From Arthrobacter sp. ISL-85 (GTDB taxonomy: Bacteria > Actinomycetota > Actinomycetes > Actinomycetales > Micrococcaceae): 64,000 bases of DNA. A model generated the notes under the pieces. That model ran no database searches and had not been told where the DNA came from. It saw only the letters and a program-made list of their open reading frames with translations. The translations under genes and the position numbers were made by a program. The DNA lies in the NCBI RefSeq assembly GCF_018613675.1, contig NZ_JAGGPQ010000001.1:1-64000 (forward strand). Direction: 5' to 3'. This document shows positions 7,556-16,351 of this stretch, piece after piece. Each line of letters begins with the position of its first letter. Position 1 is the first letter of the stretch.

Positions 7556-8272
7556 TCAAACCCGGTCAAAGCCCGTCCGATTGACCGCCGCCAGGATGGC
7601 CCGGGCCAGCTGGGCCGGTTTGGTGAACTGCGGCCAGTGCCCCGTGGGCAGGTCGATGTATTCCACGTCGCGGATCCGGGCAAGCTCTGCAACGAAGGGG
7701 CTGCCGGCGTCAATCCACTCTCGAAGCATGGCGGACGGGAACTCGCAGGTGATCACGGTGACGGGAACGTCGTAGCGCCGCTCGTCATGCAGGTGCTGCC
7801 TTCCGTACGCCACGCCCCGGGGTTCTGGAACCGCACGGGACCGGAACGCCTGGCGGAGCCCGTCGTCGAGGTCCACCAGGTCGGCGTCGTCAAAATCCTC
7901 CCAGGAAGGCAAGGGCACGTCTTCCCCGACAGCCCGCAACTCGTCATTAATCACCCCGCCTTCCCCCAGCGGCCCGCTGTCGACGTAGATGGCGCGCTCA
8001 ACCTTGTCCGGCCGCGCATCCACGGCGCCATGGATGATAGCGCCGCCACCGGAATGCCCCACCAGGACCACCTTGCCGGGCATGCCATCCAGGACCGCCA
8101 CCACCGCGTCGATGTGGTCCTGAAGGTTGATGTCCGCCCTGCCCGCGTCCACGGACTCCTTGCCCGGAAGGGTAAGGGGGTGGGTCTGGTGCCCTGCTGC
8201 TTCCAGGGCCGGTGCCACCCCCTCCCACGACGAGGCGTCCAACCAGAAACCGGGAACCAGGATGATGTCCAT
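7556..8272 (-). CDS. Alpha/beta hydrolase
   Basis: A 238-residue cytoplasmic alpha/beta-hydrolase of the short esterase-like type. It has an oxyanion region VPGFWLDASSW (6-16), the nucleophile elbow VGHSGGG with Ser74, and the C-terminal catalytic histidine in PTGHWPQFTKP (His212). An acidic residue lies in the DVPVTVITCEFPS strand region. It lies 42 bases upstream of the agmatine deiminase start on the same strand and 44 bases downstream of rsgA. Substrate unknown; no conserved partner in the cluster tells its role. Confidence 0.8.
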   Translation of the reverse strand: MDIILVPGFWLDASSWEGVAPALEAAGHQTHPLTLPGKESVDAGRADINLQDHIDAVVAVLDGMPGKVVLVGHSGGGAIIHGAVDARPDKVERAIYVDSGPLGEGGVINDELRAVGEDVPLPSWEDFDDADLVDLDDGLRQAFRSRAVPEPRGVAYGRQHLHDERRYDVPVTVITCEFPSAMLREWIDAGSPFVAELARIRDVEYIDLPTGHWPQFTKPAQLARAILAAVNRTGFDRV

Positions 8273-8316
8273 GACCGAACCCTACTCCCCGCCCCCGACA
8301 GGGAATACGGCCCTTC

Positions 8317-9474
8317 CTACCGCCTCCGCTTCCGGTTCTTCGTTGCGGCCCCGTCCTCACGTTCAGAGGCCTCACGCTCCGCCCAGCGCTGCGATTTCCC
8401 GGCAGACACCACCTTCTGGTGCCACTCGCGGTGGTACGCGCGCTGCGCCGCGACGTCGGACCGCCGTGCCAGCGCCGCCAGCTCACGCTGCATCTTCAGG
8501 TAGGAATTCCAGCGGCGCTCCTCAAGGACGCCGTGGTCGATCGCTTCCCGGACCGCACAGCCCGGTTCATTCCCGTGGGCGCAGTCGGTGAACCGGCAGC
8601 CGCTGGCCAGTTCCTCCACGTCGGCGAACATCCCGCCCAGGCCTTCGCCGGCGTCGAACAGCCCGAAGCCCCGCACCCCGGGCGTGTCCATCAGGACGGT
8701 GCCATTGGACAGCGGCACCAACTCGCGGGATGTGGTGGTGTGCTTGCCCTTGAAATCGCCGGACCGCACCTCCCCGGTCTGCTGGACCTCGCCGCCCACC
8801 AGGGCGTTGATGAGGGTTGATTTGCCGGCGCCTGATGGACCCAGGAGGACGATGGTTCCGCCGGGCGGGATGCGGGACATCAGTTCGTCGATCCCGTCGC
8901 CGTTTTCGGCGGACGTGGTGACCACCTCCACGCCTGCCGCCTGCAGGATGACTTTCCCGACGACGTCGTCCGCCACCTGCGCCAGGTCCGCCTTGGTGAC
9001 AATCACCAGGGGGGTGGCGCCGGAGTCCCAAGCGGCAACAAGGGTTCGTTCCAGGCGGTTGTGCGTGAGCGGCCGATCCACGGGGACTACCACCCCCACG
9101 GTGTCCATGTTCGCGGCCAGGACCTGCTCCTCGGAGGAGTCCTCGAACGCGCGTTTCCGGCTCAGCTCCGAGCGGCGGGGCAGCACTGCCAAAATCTGCC
9201 GGTCACCGGCCCGGTTGGGGCCGATCCAGACCCAGTCGCCGGTGACGGCCGGCTCGCCGGACAGCGGATAGGGCAGGTGGAGCAGCGAGTCGCCGACGGC
9301 AACCAGCAGCAGGGTGCGGTCCACGCGGACCACCCGTCCGCGCTCCGCGGCACCGGGGAAGGGGTGTTGGTCGAAGTGGCGGGCGACGGCGGGGGTGTAG
9401 CCGTATGCGCCGAGGCCGCTTGGTTGGGTGGTGTTTGAGATGTTGTCCAGGGGGTTGCCTGAAGAATTGTGCAC
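8317..9474 (-). CDS. rsgA: Ribosome small-subunit-dependent GTPase A (RsgA)
   Basis: About 385 residues. RsgA is a circularly permuted GTPase that checks late 30S maturation. Order of parts: an OB-fold N-domain (VVRVDRTLLLVAVGDSL), a permuted G domain with TKAD (G4), the P-loop LLGPSGAGKSTLINAL (G1), T-rich switch I (GKHTTTSREL) and DTPGVRGF (G3), then a C-terminal zinc knuckle (GCRFTDCAHGNEPGC). The G4-G1-G3 order is diagnostic. I chose the GTG at 9474, which has AAGGA about 8 bases upstream. The longer frame starts at a TTG at 9588 and adds 38 unconserved residues. The tail is very basic (KNRKRRR), fitting ribosome contact. Confidence 0.9.
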   Translation of the reverse strand: MHNSSGNPLDNISNTTQPSGLGAYGYTPAVARHFDQHPFPGAAERGRVVRVDRTLLLVAVGDSLLHLPYPLSGEPAVTGDWVWIGPNRAGDRQILAVLPRRSELSRKRAFEDSSEEQVLAANMDTVGVVVPVDRPLTHNRLERTLVAAWDSGATPLVIVTKADLAQVADDVVGKVILQAAGVEVVTTSAENGDGIDELMSRIPPGGTIVLLGPSGAGKSTLINALVGGEVQQTGEVRSGDFKGKHTTTSRELVPLSNGTVLMDTPGVRGFGLFDAGEGLGGMFADVEELASGCRFTDCAHGNEPGCAVREAIDHGVLEERRWNSYLKMQRELAALARRSDVAAQRAYHREWHQKVVSAGKSQRWAEREASEREDGAATKNRKRRR

Positions 9475-9680
9475 GACGGTGTCCTTGAGAGGGTCCCCCG
9501 GTGCAATGGCGCTGAGACGGACAGTTACAGCCAGGTCACGCGTGTGCAGCCGGGAGAATGGGTGATGTGGTGGGTGCGGGGCGCCCAAGGCGCGGCAACT
9601 GCAGCCATCAAAACCACCTCCATTCCCTCACAGTTCACCATCTTCCTGCCGGGGACGGCAGGGCGGGAACGCGTCCCACT

Positions 9681-9707
9681 CTAGCCCCCGACGCCGTCGG
9701 GGGCTAG
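9681..9707. terminator. Strong GC-rich hairpin between rsgA and the zinc-ribbon gene
   Basis: A perfect 12-base-pair stem CTAGCCCCCGAC/GTCGGGGGCTAG with a GCC loop. It lies 3' of the minus-strand zinc-ribbon gene (ends 9767) and upstream of rsgA, so it most likely terminates the former. There is no U tract. The rest of 9475-9766 shows nothing else I recognise. Confidence 0.55.
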
Positions 9708-9766
9708 GGACTGACACACAAACGGCGCGGGTCCCCCTGGACCCGCGCCCTCGAAGGCCACCTCCA

Positions 9767-10003
9767 TTACCGCCGGAGTTCCAGCGCCCGCTTCTGGCGT
9801 CCGGTGATGGAGGAGGCGTAGCCGCAGTTGGTGCAGGTGATCCGGAACTTCCGGGACACGGTGAGTACGGGGATGAAGAACAGGGTGAACTTTGTGGCCT
9901 GTTCCTTAAGGAGGTGGTGGATGAAGGCGCCGCAATGCGGGCAGGTTGCCGTCCGGCCCGGAAGAGCCTTGTGGACGGTCTTAAAACCGAAGAGGAGGAG
10001 CAT
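9767..10003 (-). CDS. Small zinc-ribbon protein
   Basis: A 78-residue protein with two CxxC pairs, TATCPHCGAF and ITCTNCGYAS, forming a four-cysteine zinc ribbon. They are separated by a basic and hydrophobic stretch (KFTLFFIPVLTVSRKF) that could insert in or lie on the membrane. I chose the ATG at 10003, with an AAAGG site just upstream. The frame is open to 10195 but the extension is unconserved in character. It is divergent from the GGDEF gene. Function unknown. Confidence 0.75.
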   Translation of the reverse strand: MLLLFGFKTVHKALPGRTATCPHCGAFIHHLLKEQATKFTLFFIPVLTVSRKFRITCTNCGYASSITGRQKRALELRR

Positions 10004-10151
10004 TGCCGGCCTTTCATTGTCCGGATGGGTACCCACCACCCTAGGCGAGTTTGGAGGGCACCGATCAGGGGTACGGGACGATCTGCAGCCTGTGGTTGGA
10101 TGCGATACTTGCACGGGCAGTATTCGGGCTTTTCGGGGGGACTTCTGGCAC

Positions 10152-11303
10152 ATGGTTCTGGATACGGCAACCCTGCGCATTGCTTTTGGCCTCATGGCCC
10201 TGGTGCTGGTGGTTCTATTCTACTTTTCTGCCTACCGGGTGACGCGCTCGCCATACAGCGCCTGGTGGTGCGGCGCCCTGCTGTTCTTCCTGTCGGGATC
10301 AGGCTGTTTCCTGCTTGACGGCACGCCCCACCAGGTGTGGGCCAACCCGGTGGGCAACACCCTGCTGGTCCACGGCGGGGTTGCGGTGTGGGCGGGGGCC
10401 CGCTCGCTGCGGACGGTGCGGCCGCCCCGGTGGGCCTTCACCGGTATTCCGCTGGTGACCCTCGTGGCCTCCCTGCTTGACCATCCGGCCACCAACACCT
10501 GGTCAGGCGGTCCAGTGTTCCTCGCCGCGATGAGCCTGACTGTCGGGCTGGCCTCCCGTGAGCTCTGGCGCCTCGAGCCGGGCTACTCGCGGGTGCGAAT
10601 TCCCATGGCGGTGGCTGCGGGAGGGCTTTCCGTCTTTTATTTCTTCCGCTGGCTGGCATTCCTGGTGGAGGGCCAGACCGGCGCCGTGTTCGTGACCGTC
10701 TTCGGATCGGCCCTCACCACGCTGGTAACGATGGTGTTGCTGGTGGTGGTTTCCTTCAGCATGGCGGCGTTGAGCAGCGAACAGCAGACGCGCGCCTTGC
10801 GCGTGGTGGCCACGCGGGACGACCTCACCGGGCTGTTGAACCGCAAGGCCTTCATGGACCTGGCTGCGGAGCAGTTGACGGACCGGAGCATCACAGGCGG
10901 TTCCGGGGCCTTGATCCTGGCCGATCTTGACCACTTCAAGGCGGTCAACGATACCCACGGCCACGCCGCCGGCGACCTGGCGCTGCAGGCCTTCGCTGAC
11001 GCCTGCATTGCCACGGTTCGCTCCACCGACCTGACCGGGAGGTATGGCGGGGAAGAGTTCGTCATCCTGGTTCCGGGGGCAAGCGCCGAACGTGCGGAGA
11101 CCATTACGGCGGAAATCAGCAGGCGCCTGGCCGGGACCAAAACGCAGGAGGGGATGGAGATGCCCACCGCCAGTTACGGCATTTCAACATACGACGTCGG
11201 TACCTCCGAAGTGGACCACCTCATCGCCGCAGCGGATGCAGCTCTGTACAAGGCCAAGTCCATGGGCAGGAACCGTGCCGCCCGCAGCGACGGGCTGCAC
11301 TAG
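10152..11303 (+). CDS. Membrane-bound diguanylate cyclase (GGDEF)
   Basis: A 384-residue protein. The N-terminal two thirds hold about six or seven hydrophobic membrane segments with no recognised sensor fold. A C-terminal GGDEF domain begins at TRDDLTGLLNRKAF. The active-site loop is RYGGEEF, and the metal and substrate residues LADLDHFKAVNDTHGHAAGD are intact, so it should make c-di-GMP from two GTP. An RxxD inhibitory site (RSTD) sits five residues before GGEEF, predicting product feedback. The ATG at 10152 starts the first hydrophobic helix; the frame is open further upstream without conserved content. The gene's last codons form one arm of a bidirectional terminator. Confidence 0.85.
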   Translation: MVLDTATLRIAFGLMALVLVVLFYFSAYRVTRSPYSAWWCGALLFFLSGSGCFLLDGTPHQVWANPVGNTLLVHGGVAVWAGARSLRTVRPPRWAFTGIPLVTLVASLLDHPATNTWSGGPVFLAAMSLTVGLASRELWRLEPGYSRVRIPMAVAAGGLSVFYFFRWLAFLVEGQTGAVFVTVFGSALTTLVTMVLLVVVSFSMAALSSEQQTRALRVVATRDDLTGLLNRKAFMDLAAEQLTDRSITGGSGALILADLDHFKAVNDTHGHAAGDLALQAFADACIATVRSTDLTGRYGGEEFVILVPGASAERAETITAEISRRLAGTKTQEGMEMPTASYGISTYDVGTSEVDHLIAAADAALYKAKSMGRNRAARSDGLH

Positions 11304-11330
11304 CTCCACTGCGGCGGGCGGCACGGTTCC
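11269..11330. terminator. Bidirectional terminator using the end of the GGDEF coding sequence
   Basis: GGAACCGTGCCGCCCGC (11269-11285) is perfectly complementary to GCGGGCGGCACGGTTCC (11314-11330). This gives a 17-base-pair stem between the convergent GGDEF gene (ends 11303) and the Gfo/Idh gene (ends 11337). The left arm is inside the GGDEF open reading frame. Confidence 0.6.
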
Positions 11331-11336
11331 GGATGG

Positions 11337-12452
11337 CTACTTGGACTGAAGGGCGTCTGCCTGCTCGGCCAGGACAGTCAGTTCGACGCTCTCCGGCCGC
11401 TCAACAGTGCTCTGGATACTCACGGTCATGCCGCTGTTCGCGGCCTTCAGGACAGATTCCATGACCTCCAGGGCATGGTAGGCGAGCTTCCCGCCCGCCC
11501 GCGGTTCCTTGCCTTCCGGGGTGGACGCGAGGTCGGCGATGCCAAACCCTCGCCCGGAATCCACGTACCCTGCCGAGACGGGAAGGGTTTCCCAGTCCTC
11601 CGCACCGAGGGGGAACAGCTGGACGTCCCCGTCAAAGTGGTTCGGGTCCGGCACCACCAGGGATCCGCGCTCGCCATGGATCTCGATGTTCGGCGACTTG
11701 GACTTGACGGCATCAAAGCTCATGAACAGGGTGGAGAGCGCCCCGGACGCGTGGACCAGGATGCCCGTCACGTGCGAGTCGATGTTCACGGGTACCTTTT
11801 CCCCCTGGCGCGGCCCCGATCCGATGGTCCGCTCCTTCCGGGTGTGGCTGGCGGCACCGAGCACCGACACCACAGGGCCCAGCAGCGTCACGAGTGCGGT
11901 GACATAGTAGGGGCCCATGTCCAGGAGGGGGCCGCCGCCCGGCTGGTAGTAAAAGTCCGGGTTTGGGTGCCAGCGCTCGTGGCCGGGCGTCACCATGGTG
12001 GCTGATGCCGAGATGGGGGCGCCGATCAGGCCGTCGTCGATGGCTTTGCGGGCGGTCTGGATCCCGGTGCCCAGCACCGTGTCAGGGGCACAGCCGACGA
12101 CGACGCCGGCCTGCCGCGCTGCGTCCAGCACTTGGCGGGCTTCTTCGGTCGTGGCCGCGAGCGGCTTTTCCCCGTACACGCTCTTTCCGGCGGCGATCGC
12201 CTTCAGGGCTACCTCGGCGTGCGCGGCGGGGATGGTCAGGTTCAGGACCAGGTCCACGTCGTCGGCGGCGAGCAGTTCGTCCACGGAGATGGCGCGGACG
12301 CCGTCGTAGTCGTCCGCCACGGCCTGGGCGCGTGCCGGGTCAAGGTCCGCCACGGCCACCAGCCGGACCTGGTCCAGACGGCGGAAATTCTTCAGGTACT
12401 GCGCGATGATGGCTCCGCAGCCAATGATTCCGATGTTCAACGGCTTGCCCAC
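11337..12452 (-). CDS. Gfo/Idh/MocA family NAD(P)-dependent sugar dehydrogenase
   Basis: A 371-residue oxidoreductase. The Rossmann motif is NIGIIGCGAIIAQYLKNF (about residues 4-21), followed by the family's catalytic EKP motif (YGEKPLAATTEEA). The C-terminal alpha/beta domain carries the substrate pocket, including PGGGPLLDMGPYYVTALV with the conserved D-x-G-x-H/Y position. I chose the GTG at 12452, which has AAGGGG upstream; the frame continues to 12599 without conserved sequence. It overlaps the end of the ThuA-like gene by 16 bases and is the last gene of the leftward carbohydrate operon. The substrate is probably a sugar, inositol or keto-sugar taken up by the operon's ABC transporter. 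Confidence 0.85.
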   Translation of the reverse strand: MGKPLNIGIIGCGAIIAQYLKNFRRLDQVRLVAVADLDPARAQAVADDYDGVRAISVDELLAADDVDLVLNLTIPAAHAEVALKAIAAGKSVYGEKPLAATTEEARQVLDAARQAGVVVGCAPDTVLGTGIQTARKAIDDGLIGAPISASATMVTPGHERWHPNPDFYYQPGGGPLLDMGPYYVTALVTLLGPVVSVLGAASHTRKERTIGSGPRQGEKVPVNIDSHVTGILVHASGALSTLFMSFDAVKSKSPNIEIHGERGSLVVPDPNHFDGDVQLFPLGAEDWETLPVSAGYVDSGRGFGIADLASTPEGKEPRAGGKLAYHALEVMESVLKAANSGMTVSIQSTVERPESVELTVLAEQADALQSK

Positions 12453-13135
12453 AGCAGGCCCCTTTCGATGATGGTGCGTACGTTCTGGTCCTGGAGGATT
12501 TCCACGCGGTGCCCGGGAGTGGAAACGAAGATCCGGCCCTTGCCCCACTGGCGGGTCCAGATGGCGGGGGACGTCACTTCGCGGTTCCAGGGGTCCCATT
12601 CGCGGACTTTTTGGGTGGTGGTGGCCAGGACGTCGACGTAGTCATCCGAGAGCACCCAGTACTGCTCGGTCACGAGATCGAAGTCCTTGATGCCTTTGGT
12701 AATGGGGTGCTCGGCGGCGGCCGGCAGCATGTTGACGGTGTAGGGCACGTAATTGTCCGACTGCTCGCCGACGCACTCGTCCGGGTGCTTGCCCGGGTGG
12801 CAGGCGAACTGGCCGCCGATCAGGTGCAGGTAGTCGGAGGTGTTCCGGTAGGAATCGGCGATGCCGCCGTGCCAGCCCGCCAGGCCGGTGCCGTTCTCCA
12901 CGGCAGCCCGCAGTCCGGCGAACTCGTCCTTTTCGATGGTGCTCATGGTCATGCACTGCATGATCAGGTCCACCCCTGCCATGTATTCCGCGTCGGCGTA
13001 AACCTTCGGGGATTCCTCCACCCGGACGTCGTAGCCGTTCTCCTTGAGGTAGGGAATGAAAAGTTCGGTGGCCTCGTAGGGCTGGTGGCCGTCCCAGCCG
13101 CCACGGACGACCAGCGCATTCTTGCGTTCTGTCAT
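12437..13135 (-). CDS. ThuA-like domain protein
   Basis: A 232-residue member of the ThuA family, which has a class I glutamine-amidotransferase-like fold. In rhizobia ThuA partners the Gfo/Idh protein ThuB in trehalose/maltitol oxidation and helps interconvert 3-keto sugars. Characteristic segments are RGGWDGHQPYEATE, AGWHGGIADSYR, LIGGQFACHPG and STPGHRVEI. The ATG at 13135 has AAGGAAA nearby; the longer frame to 13327 is unconserved. Pairing with two Gfo/Idh dehydrogenases and a sugar isomerase-like protein in one operon suggests a 3-keto-glycoside or 3-keto-sugar route, which is inference. Confidence 0.82.
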   Translation of the reverse strand: MTERKNALVVRGGWDGHQPYEATELFIPYLKENGYDVRVEESPKVYADAEYMAGVDLIMQCMTMSTIEKDEFAGLRAAVENGTGLAGWHGGIADSYRNTSDYLHLIGGQFACHPGKHPDECVGEQSDNYVPYTVNMLPAAAEHPITKGIKDFDLVTEQYWVLSDDYVDVLATTTQKVREWDPWNREVTSPAIWTRQWGKGRIFVSTPGHRVEILQDQNVRTIIERGLLWASR

Positions 13136-13184
13136 TGAAGTTTCCTTTTGTTTAGCTGCCGGCATGTGCCGGCAAAGCATGGGG

Positions 13185-14189
13185 TCAGTGGCTGGCGAAA
13201 GCGGCGTCGAAGGCAGCTGCCGGCGGGGCAATCCGGGCCAGTTCCTGGACCATGGCCAGCGCCTGCGGGGCACCGATAAGCCGGTCCATTCCGGCGTCCT
13301 CCCATTCGATGCTGGTGGGGCCGTCATAGCCGATGGCGTTCAGGGTCCGGAAAATCCTGTTCCACTGCACGTCCCCGTGCCCTGCGGTGACGAAGTCCCA
13401 GCCCCGGCGTGGATCTGCCCAGGCGAGGTGGGAACCGAGGCGGCCGTTGCGGCCATCCAGTTGGCGGACTGATTCCTTGACGTGGACGTGGAAGATTTTG
13501 TCTGCGAAGTCCTGCAGGAACATCACCGGGTCCAGGTCCTGCCAGATGAAGTGGGACGGATCGAAGTTCAAGCCAAAGCTCTCGCGGTGCCCGATGGCTT
13601 CGAGCGTCCGCTTGGCAGTCCAGTAGTCGTAGGCGATCTCGGACGGGTGGACTTCCAGGGCGAACCGGACACCCTCCTCGTCGAAGACGTCGAGGATGGG
13701 GTTCCAACGGTCCGCGAAGTCCTGGTAGCCGGCGTCGATCATTGCCTGGGAGGCAGGCGGGAACATGGCCACGGCCTTCCAGATGGAGGAGCCGGTGAAC
13801 CCCGTCACGGTCTTCACACCGAGGCGGGCGGCCGCCCGCGCGGTGTCCTTCATGGCCTCCGCTGCCCGGTGCCGCACCCCTTCGGGCTCCCCGTCGCCCC
13901 AGGTTTCCGCCGACAGGATGCCCTGGTGGCGTTCATCGATGGGGTCGTCACACACGGCCTGGCCTGTGAGGTGGTTGGCAATGGCGAAGACCTTGAGGTT
14001 GTTCTTCTCGAGGATGTCCAGCCGGCCCTGGAGGTAGTTGTCGTCCTCGGCCGCCCGGCGGGGGTCCAGGTGGTCGCCCCAGCAGGCGATCTCCAGTCCG
14101 TCAAAGCCCCACTCGCCTGCGAGCCGCGCCACTTCCTCAAAGGGCAGGTCGGCCCACTGGCCGGTAAACAGCGTGATTGGTCGTGTCAT
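13185..14189 (-). CDS. Sugar phosphate isomerase/epimerase family (xylose isomerase-like TIM barrel)
   Basis: A 334-residue AP-endonuclease-2-type TIM barrel. Metal ligands typical of the family are visible: [13 protein letters not shown] (Glu then His), [10 protein letters not shown] (Asp and His), HVHVKES (paired His) and a late Glu in [13 protein letters not shown]. Such enzymes act as sugar epimerases, isomerases or keto-sugar hydrolases/dehydratases. The ATG at 14189 is preceded by AAGGAAC at good spacing. It lies in the carbohydrate operon between ThuA-like and Gfo/Idh genes. The exact reaction cannot be assigned. Confidence 0.82.
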   Translation of the reverse strand: MTRPITLFTGQWADLPFEEVARLAGEWGFDGLEIACWGDHLDPRRAAEDDNYLQGRLDILEKNNLKVFAIANHLTGQAVCDDPIDERHQGILSAETWGDGEPEGVRHRAAEAMKDTARAAARLGVKTVTGFTGSSIWKAVAMFPPASQAMIDAGYQDFADRWNPILDVFDEEGVRFALEVHPSEIAYDYWTAKRTLEAIGHRESFGLNFDPSHFIWQDLDPVMFLQDFADKIFHVHVKESVRQLDGRNGRLGSHLAWADPRRGWDFVTAGHGDVQWNRIFRTLNAIGYDGPTSIEWEDAGMDRLIGAPQALAMVQELARIAPPAAAFDAAFASH

Positions 14190-14240
14190 GTGTGTTCCTT
14201 GAATCGCTTGAAGCTGGTCATTGCCTTGCCGAACCACTGC

Positions 14241-15431
14241 TCAGACTTTTTGCCACTGGCTTGAACTTGCGGCGCTGGACTCCACGGCGGCCAGGACCCG
14301 CTGCACCTGCAGTGCGTCCGCGAAGGACGGTTCCGGCTGCCGGCCTTCGCCAATGGCCGTGACGAGGTCCACCACTTGGTGGGTGAAGCCGTGCTCGTAC
14401 CCCAGGCCATGGCCGGTGGGCCACCAGTTCCCTACGTAAGGGTGCTCGGGCTCGGTGACAAAGATTTTCCGGAACCCGGCGTCGGGTGACTCTGCGGCGT
14501 CGTAGAAGGACAGGACGTTCATGTCCTCGAAATCGAAGGCTAGGGAACCCTTGGTGCCGTTGACTTCCAGCCGCATGGCATTCTTCCTGCCCAGGGCGTA
14601 GCGCGTTGCCTCAAAGACACCGATCGCTCCTGCTGAAGCACCGCCGTCGAACTTTGCGCTGAAGATCGCCGCGTCATCAACGGTGACCGCTCCCCGCGGG
14701 GCGTCACTGCTTAGGTCGCCGTGCCCGCCCAGGCCCACCAGGTCGCCGGCCAGCGGACGCTCCCGGACAAAGGTCTCCAACAGTGCCGAAACCCCGCTGA
14801 TGTTTTGGCCTGTGACCCACTGCGCCGCGTCGATGCTGTGTGCTCCGATGTCGCCCAGGGAGCCGGAACCCGACTTGCTCTTGTCCAGCCGCCAGGTCAT
14901 GGGCGCGTTGGCATCGGTGAGCCAGTCCTGCAGGTATTGGGCCCTGACATGCCGGATCTCGCCCAACCTGCCCTGGTCCACAAACCGCTTGGCCAGAGCC
15001 AGCGCCGGGGTGCGGCGGTAACTGAAGCCGCACATGGAGAGGACGCCCTGCTTGGCCGCGGTCTCCGCAGCCAGCGTCATCCGCTCGGCTTCCTCCACCG
15101 AGTTTGCCAGCGGCTTTTCGCACAGCACGTGCTTCCCTGCTTCAAGGGCGGCGATGGCAATCTCTGCGTGGGTGTTGCCGGGAGTGCAGATGTCGATGAG
15201 GTCGATGTCGTCGCGCTCGATCAGGCGGCGCCAGTCCGTCTCAACCGATTCCCAGCCCAGTTTGTCCGCCGCGGCACGGACGCCGTCGGCATTCCTGCCT
15301 GCGACCGCGGTGAGCTGGGGCTGCAGGGGCAGGTCGAAGAACCTCGGGGCGGTCCGCCAGGCGTGGGAGTGGGCTGCACCCATGAAGGCGTAGCCCACCA
15401 TACCGACGCGCAGGGGTTTTGCGGTGGTCAT
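14241..15431 (-). CDS. Gfo/Idh/MocA family oxidoreductase
   Basis: A 396-residue dehydrogenase with N-terminal Rossmann motif RVGMVGYAFMGAAHSHAW, the DIDLIDICTPGNTHAE strand, the catalytic lysine motif HVLCEKPLANSVEEAE, and the C-domain motif SGSLGDIGAHSIDAAQWVTG with the conserved Asp and His. It is a second, distinct member in the same operon as the 11337-12452 gene. Pathways with 3-keto-sugar intermediates commonly use two such enzymes, one to oxidise and one to reduce. It follows the permease gene after 13 bases. Confidence 0.87.
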   Translation of the reverse strand: MTTAKPLRVGMVGYAFMGAAHSHAWRTAPRFFDLPLQPQLTAVAGRNADGVRAAADKLGWESVETDWRRLIERDDIDLIDICTPGNTHAEIAIAALEAGKHVLCEKPLANSVEEAERMTLAAETAAKQGVLSMCGFSYRRTPALALAKRFVDQGRLGEIRHVRAQYLQDWLTDANAPMTWRLDKSKSGSGSLGDIGAHSIDAAQWVTGQNISGVSALLETFVRERPLAGDLVGLGGHGDLSSDAPRGAVTVDDAAIFSAKFDGGASAGAIGVFEATRYALGRKNAMRLEVNGTKGSLAFDFEDMNVLSFYDAAESPDAGFRKIFVTEPEHPYVGNWWPTGHGLGYEHGFTHQVVDLVTAIGEGRQPEPSFADALQVQRVLAAVESSAASSSQWQKV

Positions 15432-15444
15432 GGAGGTGTCCTTT

Positions 15445-16350
15445 CTACTTGCTGAAGCCGGCGGTCAAGCCGGCGAGCAGTTGGCGCCGGCCGATAACGT
15501 AGAGCACCAGGATGGGCAGGGTGCTGAGCACCACGGAGGCGAGTACGGCCGGGATGTTGACGCTGAATTCGCCCTGGAAGGTCCACAGGCCCAGGGGCAG
15601 GACGCGCAGGCTGGGGCTCTGGGTGAGGACCAGCGGAAGCAGGAACCCGTTCCAGACATGCAGTCCGTTGTAGATGGCGACAGTGACGATTGCGGGTCGG
15701 GTGAGTGGCAGCGCGAGCCGCCACATGGTCTGCCACTCGCTGCAACCGTCCAGCCGCATGGACTCGAACAGTTCGTTCGGGACGTCGCGGATGAAGTTGG
15801 AGAGAATCAGCACCGTCAGCGGGATGGCAAAGGCGATGGATGGCAGCATCAGTGCCAGCAGGCTGTCATAGAGGTTGAGCCGGATGATCATCAGGTAGAT
15901 GGGGATGATGGTGGCCTGCAGCGGGATGGCCAGCCCCATGAGGAACATGCCGTTGACCAGCTTGAGGAACCTGCCACTGCCACGGACGATCGCGAACGAC
16001 GCCATGAAGGAAATCAGCACCGTGGGGATCACGGAACCGAGTGTGACAATGGCGCTGTTCATGAAGTACTGGGCGAAATCCGCCTCGAGGACCGACTGGT
16101 AGTTCTCCAGCGTGGGCTCGGTGGGCAGGGCCAGGGGATTCTGGCCAAAGTAGCCCGCCTGGGTCTTGAGGCTGGTGATCACCACGTAGTAGACCGGCAG
16201 GATGATGATGGCCAGCCAGATCCAGCCGCCCAGGCCGCCCGGGATGTTCAGCCGGCCCAGCCGTGAACCGAGCCCCCGCTTGGCGGACGCTGGGCGGCCA
16301 AGGGACCCGGTGCGGGCCTCCTGGGTATTGCTTTTCAGGACGGTACTCAC
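15445..16350 (-). CDS. Carbohydrate ABC transporter permease (MalG type)
   Basis: A 301-residue CUT1-family inner-membrane permease with about six transmembrane helices. The EAA loop, which couples to the ATPase, reads LFESMRLDGCSEWQTMWRLA (EAA-x3-G pattern; here ESMRLDG). I chose the GTG at 16350, which has GGAAGG upstream and lies one base from the upstream permease's stop. The longer frame is unconserved. It works with the partner permease and the binding protein. No ATPase gene is in the operon, so a shared ATPase of the MsiK type elsewhere in the genome is likely. Confidence 0.88.
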   Translation of the reverse strand: MSTVLKSNTQEARTGSLGRPASAKRGLGSRLGRLNIPGGLGGWIWLAIIILPVYYVVITSLKTQAGYFGQNPLALPTEPTLENYQSVLEADFAQYFMNSAIVTLGSVIPTVLISFMASFAIVRGSGRFLKLVNGMFLMGLAIPLQATIIPIYLMIIRLNLYDSLLALMLPSIAFAIPLTVLILSNFIRDVPNELFESMRLDGCSEWQTMWRLALPLTRPAIVTVAIYNGLHVWNGFLLPLVLTQSPSLRVLPLGLWTFQGEFSVNIPAVLASVVLSTLPILVLYVIGRRQLLAGLTAGFSK

Positions 16351-16351
16351 C

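Noticed and set aside
7525-7563. Two small hairpins between the hydrolase and agmatine deiminase genes (7525-7539 and 7549-7563)
   Set aside because: Stems are about 6 base pairs with a wobble or overlap of the hydrolase stop. They are too weak to call terminators.
9475-9588. Longer RsgA starting at 9588
   Set aside because: It relies on a TTG codon without a ribosome site and adds unconserved residues. The GTG at 9474 has AAGGA upstream.
13157-13174. Tandem TGCCGGCA palindromes between the isomerase-like and ThuA-like genes
   Set aside because: TGCCGGCA is a very common word in GC-rich DNA, and the spot is mid-operon without other regulatory signs.
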